A stretch of DNA of 23,076 nt from Candidatus Anoxychlamydiales bacterium (GTDB lineage Bacteria; Chlamydiota; Chlamydiia; Chlamydiales; SM23-39), in the NCBI GenBank assembly GCA_011064865.1, contig JAAKFX010000010.1, positions 1 through 23,076 on the forward strand, in the 5' to 3' direction. The position numbers and the translations under genes are program-made. Below the pieces are notes generated by a model. That model saw only the letters and a program-made list of their open reading frames with translations. It was not told where the DNA came from and searched no databases. Shown here piece by piece: positions 14,402 through 23,052 of the stretch (position 1 is the stretch's first letter; each line of letters starts with the position of its first letter).

Positions 14402-15892
14402 ATGGATGGATTTATGGATAATCTAAAAAAATATTTTGAAAAAGTAAAAGAAGAGAATAGAGATTCTGAGGCTATAGCTTTTTATGCAGCTATTGATAGT
14501 ATTGCAAAAGTTTATCCACAAATTGCAGAAGATATTTTAAAAGAACTCGATGATCAAAGATCGAATTTAAAATTAATAGCATCTGAAAATTATACATCTT
14601 TAGCAGTGCAGCTTGCTATGGGTAATCTTTTAACAGATAAATATTCAGAAGGATATGTCCATCATAGATTTTATGCTGGTTGTGAAAATGTTGATAATAT
14701 TGAACAGCTCGCTATTGATGAGGCTAAAAAACTCTTCAATGCTGAGCATGTATATGTACAACCTCATTCTGGTGCTGATGCAAATATAGTAGCTTTTTGG
14801 TCCATTTTAGTACAAAAAGTTCAAAATAAAGAAGTTGAAAAACTATCTAAAAAAACAGCTATGGAGCTAACAGATGAAGAATATGAAAAAGTACGTCAAC
14901 TGTTAGTAAATCAAAAAATAATGGGAATGTCTCTAAATTCTGGAGGGCATTTAACTCATGGTTATAGATTAAATATCTCTTCTAAATTTATGAGATCCTA
15001 CTCATATGATGTGGATTCAAAAACTCATCTATTAGACTACAAAGCTTTAGAAAAACAAGTAAAAGAGGTAAAACCCTTAATACTGCTCGCAGGATACAGC
15101 GCATATTCTAGAAAATTAAACTTTGCAATTCTAAAAGAGATAGCAAACTCTGTTGGGGCTGTTTTAGTAGTTGATATGGCTCATTTTGCAGGACTTGTTG
15201 CTGGAAAAGTTTTTACAAATGAGTTTGATCCAGTGCCTTTTGCTGATATTGTAACCTCTACTACTCATAAAACCCTTCGAGGTCCAAGAGGAGGACTCAT
15301 TCTATGTAAAGAAGAGTTTAAAGAGACTATTGATAAAGGCTGTCCATTAGTTTTAGGTGGTCCTATGCCCCATGTTATGGCAGCAAAAGCTATAGCATTT
15401 AAAGAGGCTAATACTCTGGACTTTCAAAACTATTCTTCTCAAATCGTAAAAAATGCAAAAGCACTAGCTGAAGCTTTAATGAAAAAAGGAATAAAAATTT
15501 TAACAGATGGTACTGAAAATCATTTAATTATGATGGATGTTTATTCTAGCTTTAAGTTAACAGGTAGGCAAGCAGAGTCTCTTTTAAGAGATGTTCATAT
15601 TACGGTTAATAGAAACTCTATTTTAGCAGATGTAAATGGTCCTTGGTATACATCAGGTATTAGACTTGGCACTCCAGCTTTAACTACTTTAGGTATGAAA
15701 GAGGGTGAGATGAAACAGATAGCTGAAGTTATCTATGATACTTTAAAAAATGCAAAACCAGCTATAAATCCAAAAACAAATAAACCATCGAAAGCTAAAG
15801 CTGATGTAGATACAGCTATTTTAGTAGAAAATCAAAATGAAATAAAAAATATATTAAGTAATTTTCAGCTTTATTCTCAATTAAATATTTAA
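14402..15892 (+). CDS. glyA: Serine hydroxymethyltransferase (chlamydial long form)
   Basis: PLP enzyme that interconverts serine and glycine and charges tetrahydrofolate with one-carbon units. The 496 residues match the chlamydial GlyA length (E. coli has 417). The extra residues are an N-terminal extension of about 40 residues and an insertion near 138-172 before LNSGGHLTHG. Key motifs are KLIASENYTS (57-66), YVHHRFYAG, D258 and H261 (VDMAHFAGLVAG), and the PLP lysine K290 in STTHKTLRGPRGG. Chlamydial GlyA has been reported to act as an alanine racemase supplying D-Ala, since chlamydiae lack Alr. The ATG at 14402 has no Shine-Dalgarno. An alternative ATG at 14414 has GGATGG just upstream. 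It lies upstream of clpP and dapF in the CT432-CT430 order. Confidence 0.96.
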   Translation: MDGFMDNLKKYFEKVKEENRDSEAIAFYAAIDSIAKVYPQIAEDILKELDDQRSNLKLIASENYTSLAVQLAMGNLLTDKYSEGYVHHRFYAGCENVDNIEQLAIDEAKKLFNAEHVYVQPHSGADANIVAFWSILVQKVQNKEVEKLSKKTAMELTDEEYEKVRQLLVNQKIMGMSLNSGGHLTHGYRLNISSKFMRSYSYDVDSKTHLLDYKALEKQVKEVKPLILLAGYSAYSRKLNFAILKEIANSVGAVLVVDMAHFAGLVAGKVFTNEFDPVPFADIVTSTTHKTLRGPRGGLILCKEEFKETIDKGCPLVLGGPMPHVMAAKAIAFKEANTLDFQNYSSQIVKNAKALAEALMKKGIKILTDGTENHLIMMDVYSSFKLTGRQAESLLRDVHITVNRNSILADVNGPWYTSGIRLGTPALTTLGMKEGEMKQIAEVIYDTLKNAKPAINPKTNKPSKAKADVDTAILVENQNEIKNILSNFQLYSQLNI

Positions 15893-15938
15893 AAATAAAT
15901 TTTATGAAAAGCAATAAAATATAAAAATATTTTATATC

Positions 15939-15967
15939 TTGAAATGAGACTCTTATATGGGTATGAT
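15939..15967 (+). promoter_or_regulatory. Promoter of clpP-dapF
   Basis: TTGAAA (15939-15944) and TATGAT (15962-15967) are separated by exactly 17 bases, a good housekeeping-sigma match. Transcription would start near 15974, about 19 bases before the clpP ATG at 15993, which has GGGAG at 15980-15984 with eight-base spacing. It indicates that clpP-dapF can be expressed independently of glyA. Confidence 0.65.
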
Positions 15968-15992
15968 TTAGTATAAAAAGGGAGTTAATAAT

Positions 15993-16574
15993 ATGGCTGA
16001 AGATCCAAAAACTCAAACAATAGATGATAAAATAGAAGAATCACTCTTAAATCGCAGAAGGATTTTTCTATCGGATGCTGTGGATCAAGATACGGCAAAA
16101 GATGTTATAAGAAAGCTTTGGTATCTAGAATCATTAGATAATAAAAAACCGATCCTTTTTATAATTAACTCACCTGGTGGCGCTGTAGATTCTGGATTTG
16201 CTATTTGGGATAATATCAAACTGCTCTCATGTCCGGTATATACTTTAGTTACAGGACTCGCTGCTTCCATGGGATCGCTACTTTCTTTAGCTGCTGAAAA
16301 AGGTAAACGATTTGCGACAGAGAACTCTAGAATAATGATCCACCAACCTTTGATATCAGGGGTGATTAGAGGACAAGCGACAGATTTAGATATTCAAGCA
16401 AAAGAGATGTTAAAAACAAGAGAGATGATAGTTAAAATTTATGCAGAAGAGACAGGAAAAGATACAAAGATTATAGAAAAGGCGATAGATAGAGATAATT
16501 GGATGAGCCCTCAAGAAGCTAAAGAGTTTGGTTTGATAAGTAAAGTAGTTACATCTGCAAAAGATTTAGAGTAA
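15993..16574 (+). CDS. clpP: ATP-dependent Clp protease proteolytic subunit (ClpP1 type)
   Basis: Serine protease subunit that forms tetradecameric chambers and degrades proteins fed by ClpX or ClpC. At 193 residues it is normal length with little or no propeptide. The catalytic triad is S92 (GLAASMGS), H117 (MIHQP) and D168 (DRDNWMS). The oxyanion glycine-rich SPGGAVDSG (60-68) and the handle helix are present. Chlamydiae carry two ClpP genes. The position between glyA and dapF corresponds to C. trachomatis CT431 (ClpP1), which works with ClpP2 (CT706) in a mixed complex. The dapF ATG begins directly after the clpP stop, so the two are translationally coupled. Confidence 0.95.
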   Translation: MAEDPKTQTIDDKIEESLLNRRRIFLSDAVDQDTAKDVIRKLWYLESLDNKKPILFIINSPGGAVDSGFAIWDNIKLLSCPVYTLVTGLAASMGSLLSLAAEKGKRFATENSRIMIHQPLISGVIRGQATDLDIQAKEMLKTREMIVKIYAEETGKDTKIIEKAIDRDNWMSPQEAKEFGLISKVVTSAKDLE

Positions 16575-17420
16575 ATGTTAGATTTTTTCAAATATAACTC
16601 TAATGGTAATGATTTTATTATCTTAGATAATCGAAAATTTTTGTTTGATGATCTGTTAGATAAGCCTGAAATAATTCAAAAGCTATGCAAAAAAGAGTTC
16701 GCTATTGGAGCAGATGGGATAATTTTTTTGCATCTATCAAATACAGCTGATTATAAAATGCAGATTTTTAATAGTGATGGTTATTTAGCTGATATGTGCG
16801 GAAATGCACTTTTATGTTTAGTAAAATTTATAAATGATCATATTAAAAAACAAAGATCTTTAATGATAGAGACAAAAGCTTGTGTATATGAGACTTTTTT
16901 TGATAAGAAACAGGTGTCTTTTCGATCAAAATACCCTCAAGTTATAAATGAAAACATGCATTTAGATGTAGATGGTAATAGCTTTGATCTGCAGCTTATT
17001 AATTCAGGCGTTTTACATGGAGTTATTTTTATAAAAAATATAGAAAATATCGATGTTTTTAAACTGGGAAAAAAAATTAGAAATTTTAAACAGTTTTTAC
17101 CAGGCATAAATGTAAATTTTTGTGAAATTATAAACGAGACAGAAATAAAAGTTAGAGTCTATGAAAAGGGTGTTGAAAATGAAACTCTTTGCTGTTCTAC
17201 AGGTGCACTAGCTACAGCATATAGCTATTTCCTTTTGAAAGATAAAAAGATTCAAAGAAAATATTTTCTACGAAAAAAAAATCTTCGAAAAAATTTTCTA
17301 CAAAAAGTTTTTCTTCAATTTATTGGAGGAAAAATTCAAATTGAGTTTGAAAAAGATCATATGCTATTGACAGGTTTGCCTAATTTTGCATATAAAGGTC
17401 AAGTATTAGAGTCTCTATGA
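16575..17420 (+). CDS. dapF: Diaminopimelate epimerase, with repeat-inflated loop
   Basis: PLP-independent epimerase converting LL- to meso-diaminopimelate for peptidoglycan and lysine. It has 281 residues. Catalytic cysteines are C75 (DMCGNALLC) and C207 (VENETLCCSTG), with NSNGNDFIILDNR (8-20) at the N-terminus. C. trachomatis DapF was reported to have broadened specificity, also acting as a glutamate racemase in place of MurI. The second active-site motif reads CCSTG where most homologues have ACGTG, so the glycine after the catalytic Cys is Ser. Between the second cysteine helix and the last strands (IQIEFEKDHMLLTG), residues about 231-250 are a Lys/Phe/Leu/Gln repeat from a 15-bp tandem DNA repeat. 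Its ATG directly abuts the clpP stop. Confidence 0.93.
   Translation: MLDFFKYNSNGNDFIILDNRKFLFDDLLDKPEIIQKLCKKEFAIGADGIIFLHLSNTADYKMQIFNSDGYLADMCGNALLCLVKFINDHIKKQRSLMIETKACVYETFFDKKQVSFRSKYPQVINENMHLDVDGNSFDLQLINSGVLHGVIFIKNIENIDVFKLGKKIRNFKQFLPGINVNFCEIINETEIKVRVYEKGVENETLCCSTGALATAYSYFLLKDKKIQRKYFLRKKNLRKNFLQKVFLQFIGGKIQIEFEKDHMLLTGLPNFAYKGQVLESL
17265..17324 (+). repeat. In-frame 15-bp imperfect tandem repeat in dapF
   Basis: Four 15-bp units start at 17265, 17280, 17295 and 17310. They encode FLRKK, NLRKN, FLQKV and FLQFI. The pattern TTT-CTA-CGA/CAA-AAA-N recurs with substitutions, so the array is older than the one at 9671. It falls at a position where canonical DapF has a short loop between the second half of the active site and the final strands. 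Confidence 0.75.
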
Positions 17421-17516
17421 TATTTTCAATATTTTTTGAAACTCTTTTTTTGAATATAATTTATATAAAGTGTTATTTAGTTTAGTATATGCAAAAAATT
17501 TTAAAAAATTGCTTTG

Positions 17517-20500
17517 ATGGAATTTGAAAAGCAGCTTAAAAAATATGAAGAAGATGGCAAAAAATTAATCGAAGCTGGGCGCGTTTTAGATATTATCTTT
17601 TCAGATAATATCTATGAAGTTGAAGTCTATGATAAAGTTTTAAAAACTAGTTTTTGGCCCTTTTTACAAATCGATAAAGATAAAAATATTTTAGATGCTT
17701 TTTGCTCTTGCAAAGAGCAAGAATCTCAGGGTTTTTGCAAGCATTTAGCTGCAAGCTATTTTTATATCACTCAAAGAGATGAACCTATTCATATAAGATT
17801 TAAAAGATCTTTTTTTAATGCACTTTTTAAAATAACTTCTTTTCAAGTAGGTTTTGAAACAGATGTTTTAAAAAAGAAAAAAAAAGGCTCTTATTACTAT
17901 CTATCTAATACTAAAAAAGAGCTTTTTTATATCGAAGCTATGGGAGATGAAATCGATAGATTAGAGCACTATCTCCAAGATAAAATAGAAGATAAAACAG
18001 CACTGAAATTTTCAGCGATCTCTTTAGATGAGATGTCTTTGATAAAAGAGGGTAGAGCATCTAAGGATCTAAAATACGAAATGTCTTTTTTTTCTGATTT
18101 AGCGAAATGGTTTTTTCTATTAGTAGAGAATGGAAAAAAATATAAGATTGAATTTATCGATAAAAAAGAGATTTTATATAGCTATATTTTAGTGAGCTTT
18201 GAAAGTATCTTTGCTAAATTTTACATATCTTTAGCATCTTATGCTGAAATTATCCCAACTCTAAATTCTATAAATGCGCCTCTCAAGTTATATGAGTATC
18301 AAGGAAAACAAATTGAAAAAATTTTATATGATAGAGAAAACAGACAATTTGTTATTGAAAAAACTAAGGGGTTTTTTGAAGAAGAAAAAGAGCATAAAAA
18401 AGGGATAAAAGTTGGTAGCTATATATATGTTGAAGATGCAGGTTTTTATCCTGAAAAACCAAATGAACTCATAAAAAAAGATGTAATTGAAAATGATCAA
18501 ATTTCTTATTTTTTATCAAAATATAAAAATATTTTCGAAGATAAACTTGTAGATGAAAAAATCTATTTAAAACCAATATTTGTGAAATATTTTTTGTTTT
18601 TTGATGAGATGGAAAATCTTCATATAAAAATGTATCTTTTTGAAAAAGATGATTTTGAACAAAAATATTCAAGTTTTTTTAAAACCTGCGCTTATATTCA
18701 AGATAAAGGATTTTATTTTTTAGAAGATCTATATTTTGAAAATGTAGAAACCATCATTAAAAAGATAGATGTGTCAGATTTTATAACAAAGCATCGAATC
18801 TGGCTACATAGTTTTGAAGGGTTTCAAACGCATTTTGGCTCTGTGCAATCTCATCTTGTATATACCCTTGCACTTGATGGGGATTTGATTTTTTCATCTA
18901 AATTAGAGTTTGCTGAAGAGTTTGAAAATTTTATAGATTTTGATGAGTGGATTTACATTAAAGGTATTGGATTTTTCTCTAAAAAAGAGAAAAGATTAAA
19001 TTTGCCTATTAGACCAGGACTTATTATTAAAAATGAGGATATTGCAAAGTTTATATCATCAAACATAGATGAGCTAGAACAGATCGATAATTTTTTCACA
19101 GATAAAATAGCTGTAGAAAAAATAGGCTTGAATATTTTTTTAAATGAAGATTTAAAAATTGTTATTAAGCCTGATATCAAATTAAAATCTGGCTATGATA
19201 TTTCTCAGCTTCAATTTTTTGATCAGTTTGTCTATTTAAAGGATGAGGGTTTTTTTGAAATCACTAAATCTCTAAAACTTCCTCAAATGTATGAAAAAGA
19301 AAAAATTATAGAAGCTTTAAATGTAGATTTTTTTATTACTTTTGAGCTGCAAAGATTAAAACCATATATAATACATCTAGATAAAAGGCTTAAAAAACCA
19401 AAATCTTTGAGTTTAAAACTACTCAAAATTATTAAAAGAAAAAGAAAGAGTAAAACTGTTTTTCAAGTGCATTTGCTGTATCAATCAGAGCTTGGAAGAG
19501 TAAATGCAATAGATATCTATAGATCGATAAATGAGAATAAAAAATATATATTTTCCGATGCAGGATTAATATTTTTTAAACATGCTAGATTTAATTGGCT
19601 GAAAAATATTAAAAAACCAAAGTATGAAAAACATGATAATTTATTGGAACTGACTTCTTTAGATATTATACGTCTTTTTTTATTAGAAGATGTAAAAATA
19701 TCAAAAAGTAGAACTAAAGAGGCTGAGCAAACTAAAAAACTACTTCAAGAGTTGCAAACTTTTGAAACTGATAAACTTTTAGATATTTCTAATTTAAGAG
19801 CAACTCTCAGGCCCTATCAAGAGATTGGAGTGAAATGGCTTTGGTTTTTATATGTAAATAATTTATCAGGGCTTTTATGTGATGATATGGGACTTGGTAA
19901 AACCCATCAATCTATGGCTTTGATTGCAGCCCTTCAAAAAGAGAATAATTTTAAATATTTAGTAGTCTGTCCTACATCTGTAATCTATCATTGGGAAGAG
20001 CTTTTGAAAAAGTTTTTGCCTTCTTTAAAAGTGTATGTCTATCATGGCGTTTATAGAAAATTAGAAAAATTCACTAAAAATTATGATCTTTTATTAACTT
20101 CATATGGAATCATCAGATCTGAAAAAGATAAATTAAAAAAATTAAAGTTTGAAATAGCAATATTCGATGAAATTCAAATAGCTAAAAATATAAACTCTTT
20201 AACTCATAGAGCTTTATCGAGTATTAAAGCTAATATGAGATTAGGCTTAACAGGAACTCCTATTGAAAACTATCTAATGGAGCTCAAATCCATTTTTGAT
20301 GTAGTTTTGCCAACATATCTACCTTCAGCTTCAGCTTTTAAAGAGCTATTTATAAATCCTATAGAAAAAGAAAGTGATGTAGAGAGGCAAAAACTTTTAA
20401 AAAAACTAATAAAGCCTTTTATTTTGAGAAGACGAAAAAAAGATGTTTTATTAGATCTTCCTGAAAAGATTGAAGAGATTGCATATGCAGATCTATCGGA

Positions 20501-21206
20501 TGAGCAAAGAAAGCTCTATAACGATGCTATTACAGAGTCGAGAAAGACAATCATTAAAAACCTTGAAGATGAGACAAAAGCCGTTTCATATGTGCATATA
20601 TTTGCTCTTTTATCTAAACTAAAACAAATCTGTGATCATCCCTCTTTAATCTATAAAGATATCGATAAATATTTTGAGCATAGCTCTAAAAAATTCGATC
20701 TTTTTATAGAACTTTTAAATGAAGCTCAAGAGAGCTCTCAAAAAGTTGTTGTCTTTTCTCAGTATTTAAATATGATCGAAATTATAAAAAAATATCTCAA
20801 GAAAAAGTCTATTGGTTTTGCTTTAATTACAGGAGCTACTAAAAAAAGATTTAATGAGATCAAAAAATTTAAAGAAGATCCTAATTGTTTAGTTTTTGTA
20901 GCATCCTTGCTCGCTGCTGGTGTTGGAATTGATCTGTCTGCAGGATCTGTAGTAATTCATTATGATCGTTGGTGGAATCCTGCAAAAGAGAATCAAGCAA
21001 CAGATAGGGTTCACAGAATAGGTCAAAATAGAGGAGTGCAAGTTTTTAAACTAGTTACTAAAAATACGATTGAAGAGAGGATTCATGAGATTATTGAGAG
21101 AAAAAAACACCTTATCGAAGAGACTATTGGAATCGATGAAGTAGATCAAATAAAATCTTTAACTCGCCAAGATTTAATAGAGATTTTAACCAAATTAGAA
21201 GAATAG
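17517..21206 (+). CDS. SNF2-family helicase/ATPase with SWIM zinc finger
   Basis: A 1229-residue Swi2/Snf2 ATPase, the size of chlamydial CT708-type proteins. Near the N-terminus a SWIM zinc finger has C63, C65, C74 and H76 (CSCKEQESQGFCKH). The middle 300-700 region corresponds to the bacterial SNF2-associated domain and contains four internal repeats of about 90 residues, each opening with Y-[IVL]-x3-GF[FY] (Y304, Y393, Y480, Y573). The motor follows: CDDMGLGKTHQ Walker A (about 788-798), IFDEIQIAKN (DExx box), LTGTPIENYLMEL, RRRKKDVLLDLP, and the final helicase motif DRVHRIGQNR. ATG 17517 is used, not the TTG one codon earlier. It likely moves along double-stranded DNA to remodel protein-DNA complexes, possibly the RNA polymerase as RapA does. 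That role is inference. It is co-oriented with der. Confidence 0.92.
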   Translation: MEFEKQLKKYEEDGKKLIEAGRVLDIIFSDNIYEVEVYDKVLKTSFWPFLQIDKDKNILDAFCSCKEQESQGFCKHLAASYFYITQRDEPIHIRFKRSFFNALFKITSFQVGFETDVLKKKKKGSYYYLSNTKKELFYIEAMGDEIDRLEHYLQDKIEDKTALKFSAISLDEMSLIKEGRASKDLKYEMSFFSDLAKWFFLLVENGKKYKIEFIDKKEILYSYILVSFESIFAKFYISLASYAEIIPTLNSINAPLKLYEYQGKQIEKILYDRENRQFVIEKTKGFFEEEKEHKKGIKVGSYIYVEDAGFYPEKPNELIKKDVIENDQISYFLSKYKNIFEDKLVDEKIYLKPIFVKYFLFFDEMENLHIKMYLFEKDDFEQKYSSFFKTCAYIQDKGFYFLEDLYFENVETIIKKIDVSDFITKHRIWLHSFEGFQTHFGSVQSHLVYTLALDGDLIFSSKLEFAEEFENFIDFDEWIYIKGIGFFSKKEKRLNLPIRPGLIIKNEDIAKFISSNIDELEQIDNFFTDKIAVEKIGLNIFLNEDLKIVIKPDIKLKSGYDISQLQFFDQFVYLKDEGFFEITKSLKLPQMYEKEKIIEALNVDFFITFELQRLKPYIIHLDKRLKKPKSLSLKLLKIIKRKRKSKTVFQVHLLYQSELGRVNAIDIYRSINENKKYIFSDAGLIFFKHARFNWLKNIKKPKYEKHDNLLELTSLDIIRLFLLEDVKISKSRTKEAEQTKKLLQELQTFETDKLLDISNLRATLRPYQEIGVKWLWFLYVNNLSGLLCDDMGLGKTHQSMALIAALQKENNFKYLVVCPTSVIYHWEELLKKFLPSLKVYVYHGVYRKLEKFTKNYDLLLTSYGIIRSEKDKLKKLKFEIAIFDEIQIAKNINSLTHRALSSIKANMRLGLTGTPIENYLMELKSIFDVVLPTYLPSASAFKELFINPIEKESDVERQKLLKKLIKPFILRRRKKDVLLDLPEKIEEIAYADLSDEQRKLYNDAITESRKTIIKNLEDETKAVSYVHIFALLSKLKQICDHPSLIYKDIDKYFEHSSKKFDLFIELLNEAQESSQKVVVFSQYLNMIEIIKKYLKKKSIGFALITGATKKRFNEIKKFKEDPNCLVFVASLLAAGVGIDLSAGSVVIHYDRWWNPAKENQATDRVHRIGQNRGVQVFKLVTKNTIEERIHEIIERKKHLIEETIGIDEVDQIKSLTRQDLIEILTKLEE

Positions 21207-21325
21207 TTCAATTTCAAAAATTTTTTATTCAAAAAATCACTTATTATAAAAAAGTATAAGATATTTTTATCTTAATGAAATTATATCGAAAATCATTTAA
21301 TATATTCGCATATTTTGAGGAAATT

Positions 21326-22639
21326 ATGGGTCTATATAAATTAGCAATTGTTGGTAGAGCAAATGTAGGTAAATCCTATCTTTTTAATACCATTTGTAAA
21401 AAAAAGATTTCAATTGTTCATGAAAGAGAGGGAGTTACTAGAGATAGGATCTATGGAAAAGCGATCTTTTCAAATAATTATTTTACAGCAATTGATACAG
21501 CTGGACTAGAAGCAAACTCAAATTTTTCTCTGATTGATGAGATCAGTATTCAAACTCAAATTGCAATAGAAGAGGCAGATGTTTTAGTAATGGTAGTCGA
21601 TGCTAAAGTTGGTATTACTACTTTAGATCACATAGTTGCTAAAAATCTTTTGAAAACAAAAAAAAGAGTAGTACTCGCTGTTAATAAAGTAGATAATGAA
21701 AAACTAAAAGACAAAGTTTTTGAGTTTAAAAAGCTAGGTCTTTCAGAAATTATAGATATTTCAGCTGCTCAAAATTTGAATATCAATGAGCTTTTAGAAT
21801 TAGCATTTCAAGATTTTACATTTGATGAATCTACAGATATAGATGAGCAAAACAAAACAAAAATCGCTATTGTTGGTAGAACTAATGTCGGAAAATCTAC
21901 TCTGTTAAATGCACTTTTAAATGAACAAAGAGCTGTTGTCAGCGATACTATCTCCACTACTAGAGATAGTATTGATTGCGATATTGAAATCCGAGGCAAA
22001 ACTTATACGTTTATTGATACGGCAGGAATCAGAAAAAAAAGCAAAGAAAAAGATTTAATAGAAAAATTTTCTCATTCTTTAACTTTGAAAAGTATTGAAA
22101 GAGCAGATATCTGTCTTTTAGTTTTAGATGCTCAAGATTTAATGACTTTTCAAGATAAAAAGATTTTGCAAGTAATAGAAAAACATTCTAAAGGTTGTAT
22201 TATTATAGTAAACAAATGGGATAAAATAAAAGATGTTCGCCAAGAGCATTTTTTGAAAATGCTCAATCAAAGCAAGCTATATTTTCCAGCGCTTATAATT
22301 TCAGCTATAAAAAAACTCAACTTAAACAAAATTTATTCTCTTATTGATCAAATTAAAAAAAATAAGGAAAGGACTATTCAAACCTCTCACCTTAATAAAT
22401 TTATCGAAAAATGTATTCAAAAATATCACCCTCCAATGATTTTTGGAAAAAGACTCAAAATATATTATTTAACTCAAATAAAAAATAATCCTCCTTATTT
22501 TTTATTTTTTGTAAATTATCCAAATATTTTTACTCCCACTTACAAAAAATATCTTATAAATAGTTTTAGAAAAAATTTCGATTTTGAAGGATCTCCTATA
22601 ATTTTTGGGATTAAGAAAAAGCCTCAAAGTTCACTATAA
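21326..22639 (+). CDS. der: Ribosome-assembly GTPase Der (EngA)
   Basis: Tandem-GTPase factor needed for 50S ribosomal subunit assembly. It has 437 residues, standard for the shorter bacterial Der. First G domain: GRANVGKSYLFN (P-loop from 10), DTAGLE, NKVD. Second: GRTNVGKSTLLN (from 184), DTAGI, NKWD. The last 110 residues are the KH-like domain. The start is ATG 21326, preceded by GAGG (21317-21320) with five-base spacing. An in-frame ATG at 21275 would add 17 residues not found in the family. The first P-loop reads GKSYLFN where GKSTLFN is usual. The Mg-binding Ser is intact, so function is probably retained. It lies downstream of the SNF2 gene after 119 bases, reminiscent of the CT703-CT708 region. 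Confidence 0.96.
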   Translation: MGLYKLAIVGRANVGKSYLFNTICKKKISIVHEREGVTRDRIYGKAIFSNNYFTAIDTAGLEANSNFSLIDEISIQTQIAIEEADVLVMVVDAKVGITTLDHIVAKNLLKTKKRVVLAVNKVDNEKLKDKVFEFKKLGLSEIIDISAAQNLNINELLELAFQDFTFDESTDIDEQNKTKIAIVGRTNVGKSTLLNALLNEQRAVVSDTISTTRDSIDCDIEIRGKTYTFIDTAGIRKKSKEKDLIEKFSHSLTLKSIERADICLLVLDAQDLMTFQDKKILQVIEKHSKGCIIIVNKWDKIKDVRQEHFLKMLNQSKLYFPALIISAIKKLNLNKIYSLIDQIKKNKERTIQTSHLNKFIEKCIQKYHPPMIFGKRLKIYYLTQIKNNPPYFLFFVNYPNIFTPTYKKYLINSFRKNFDFEGSPIIFGIKKKPQSSL

Positions 22640-22705
22640 TATCAATATTTGCTAGTTCATAAAAATATTATTACAAGATATTTGAAAAAAGATTGAATTT
22701 TTTGA

Positions 22706-22758
22706 TTTATCATTTTATGGCAAGAAAACCCTTTCCTTTAGGGAAGGGATGAATTGCC
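22706..22758 (+). repeat. 44-bp dispersed palindromic repeat, copy B, with extended stem
   Basis: Positions 22706-22749 match the minus strand of 14191-14234 at 42 of 44 positions. The core hairpin is CCCTTTCC (22729-22736), TTTA, GGGAAGGG (22741-22748). An outer GGCAA (22719-22723) pairs with TTGCC (22754-22758). It begins 66 bases after the der stop and lies about 90 bases before the TnpB remnant. The form (CAAGAAAACCC plus hairpin plus TGAATTGCC) is like an IS200/IS605 end palindrome. Whether it belongs to the TnpB element or is a separate solo end is unclear. Confidence 0.75.
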
Positions 22759-22849
22759 AACAGGGTTTCTTAATAACCTAGAAAATTCTGTTCTTAGAAG
22801 AATAGAAAAGAGGTAAAAATAACTTTTACACTTGACTATTCACAAATGA

Positions 22850-23052
22850 TATTTTAAAATATATAGCAAAAGTTTTAAATCTTACAATGTATCAGCTAGA
22901 AAATGGGAATGTCTCAATTGTCACATTGTAAATGATAAAGATAAAAATGCAGCACAAAAACGTTTTAGATAAAGCTGTAAAAGAGATAAGTAAAAAGTAC
23001 CGAGGGGCACGCGGGAATGTAAGCCTGTGGAGTTTGTGTAAGACTTTTTTAG
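22850..23052 (+). pseudogene. tnpB: Decayed TnpB (IS200/IS605 superfamily), C-terminal zinc-finger fragment
   Basis: Reading from 22850 to the stop at 22970-22972 gives a segment containing WECLNCHIVNDKDKNAA. This matches the TnpB C-terminal pattern W-x-C-x-x-C...D-x-D-x-N-A-A, that is the second Cys pair of the zinc finger plus the last RuvC Asp. The first Cys pair is absent and an in-frame stop lies at 22847-22849. After a frameshift, 23002-23043 reads EGH-AGM-stop-ACGVCVR, which is the usual TnpB tail interrupted by one stop. At least two stops and one frameshift are therefore needed, so it is not a functional gene. TnpB is the RNA-guided nuclease of IS605-type transposons. The main body of the gene (several hundred codons) is missing upstream. 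Confidence 0.8.

Noticed and set aside
16548..16560. ClpP ends in GLISKV rather than GLID, suggesting a lost catalytic Asp
   Set aside because: The catalytic Asp is the one in the DRD motif (D168), which is present. The later Asp is not part of the triad.
21275..21325. Upstream der start at ATG 21275
   Set aside because: It adds 17 residues not typical of Der, while ATG 21326 has a GAGG ribosome-binding site at proper spacing.
22850..22972. The 40-codon frame with WECLNC as an intact small zinc-finger gene
   Set aside because: It has no start codon after the preceding stop, and the downstream TnpB tail continues in another frame. It is a remnant.
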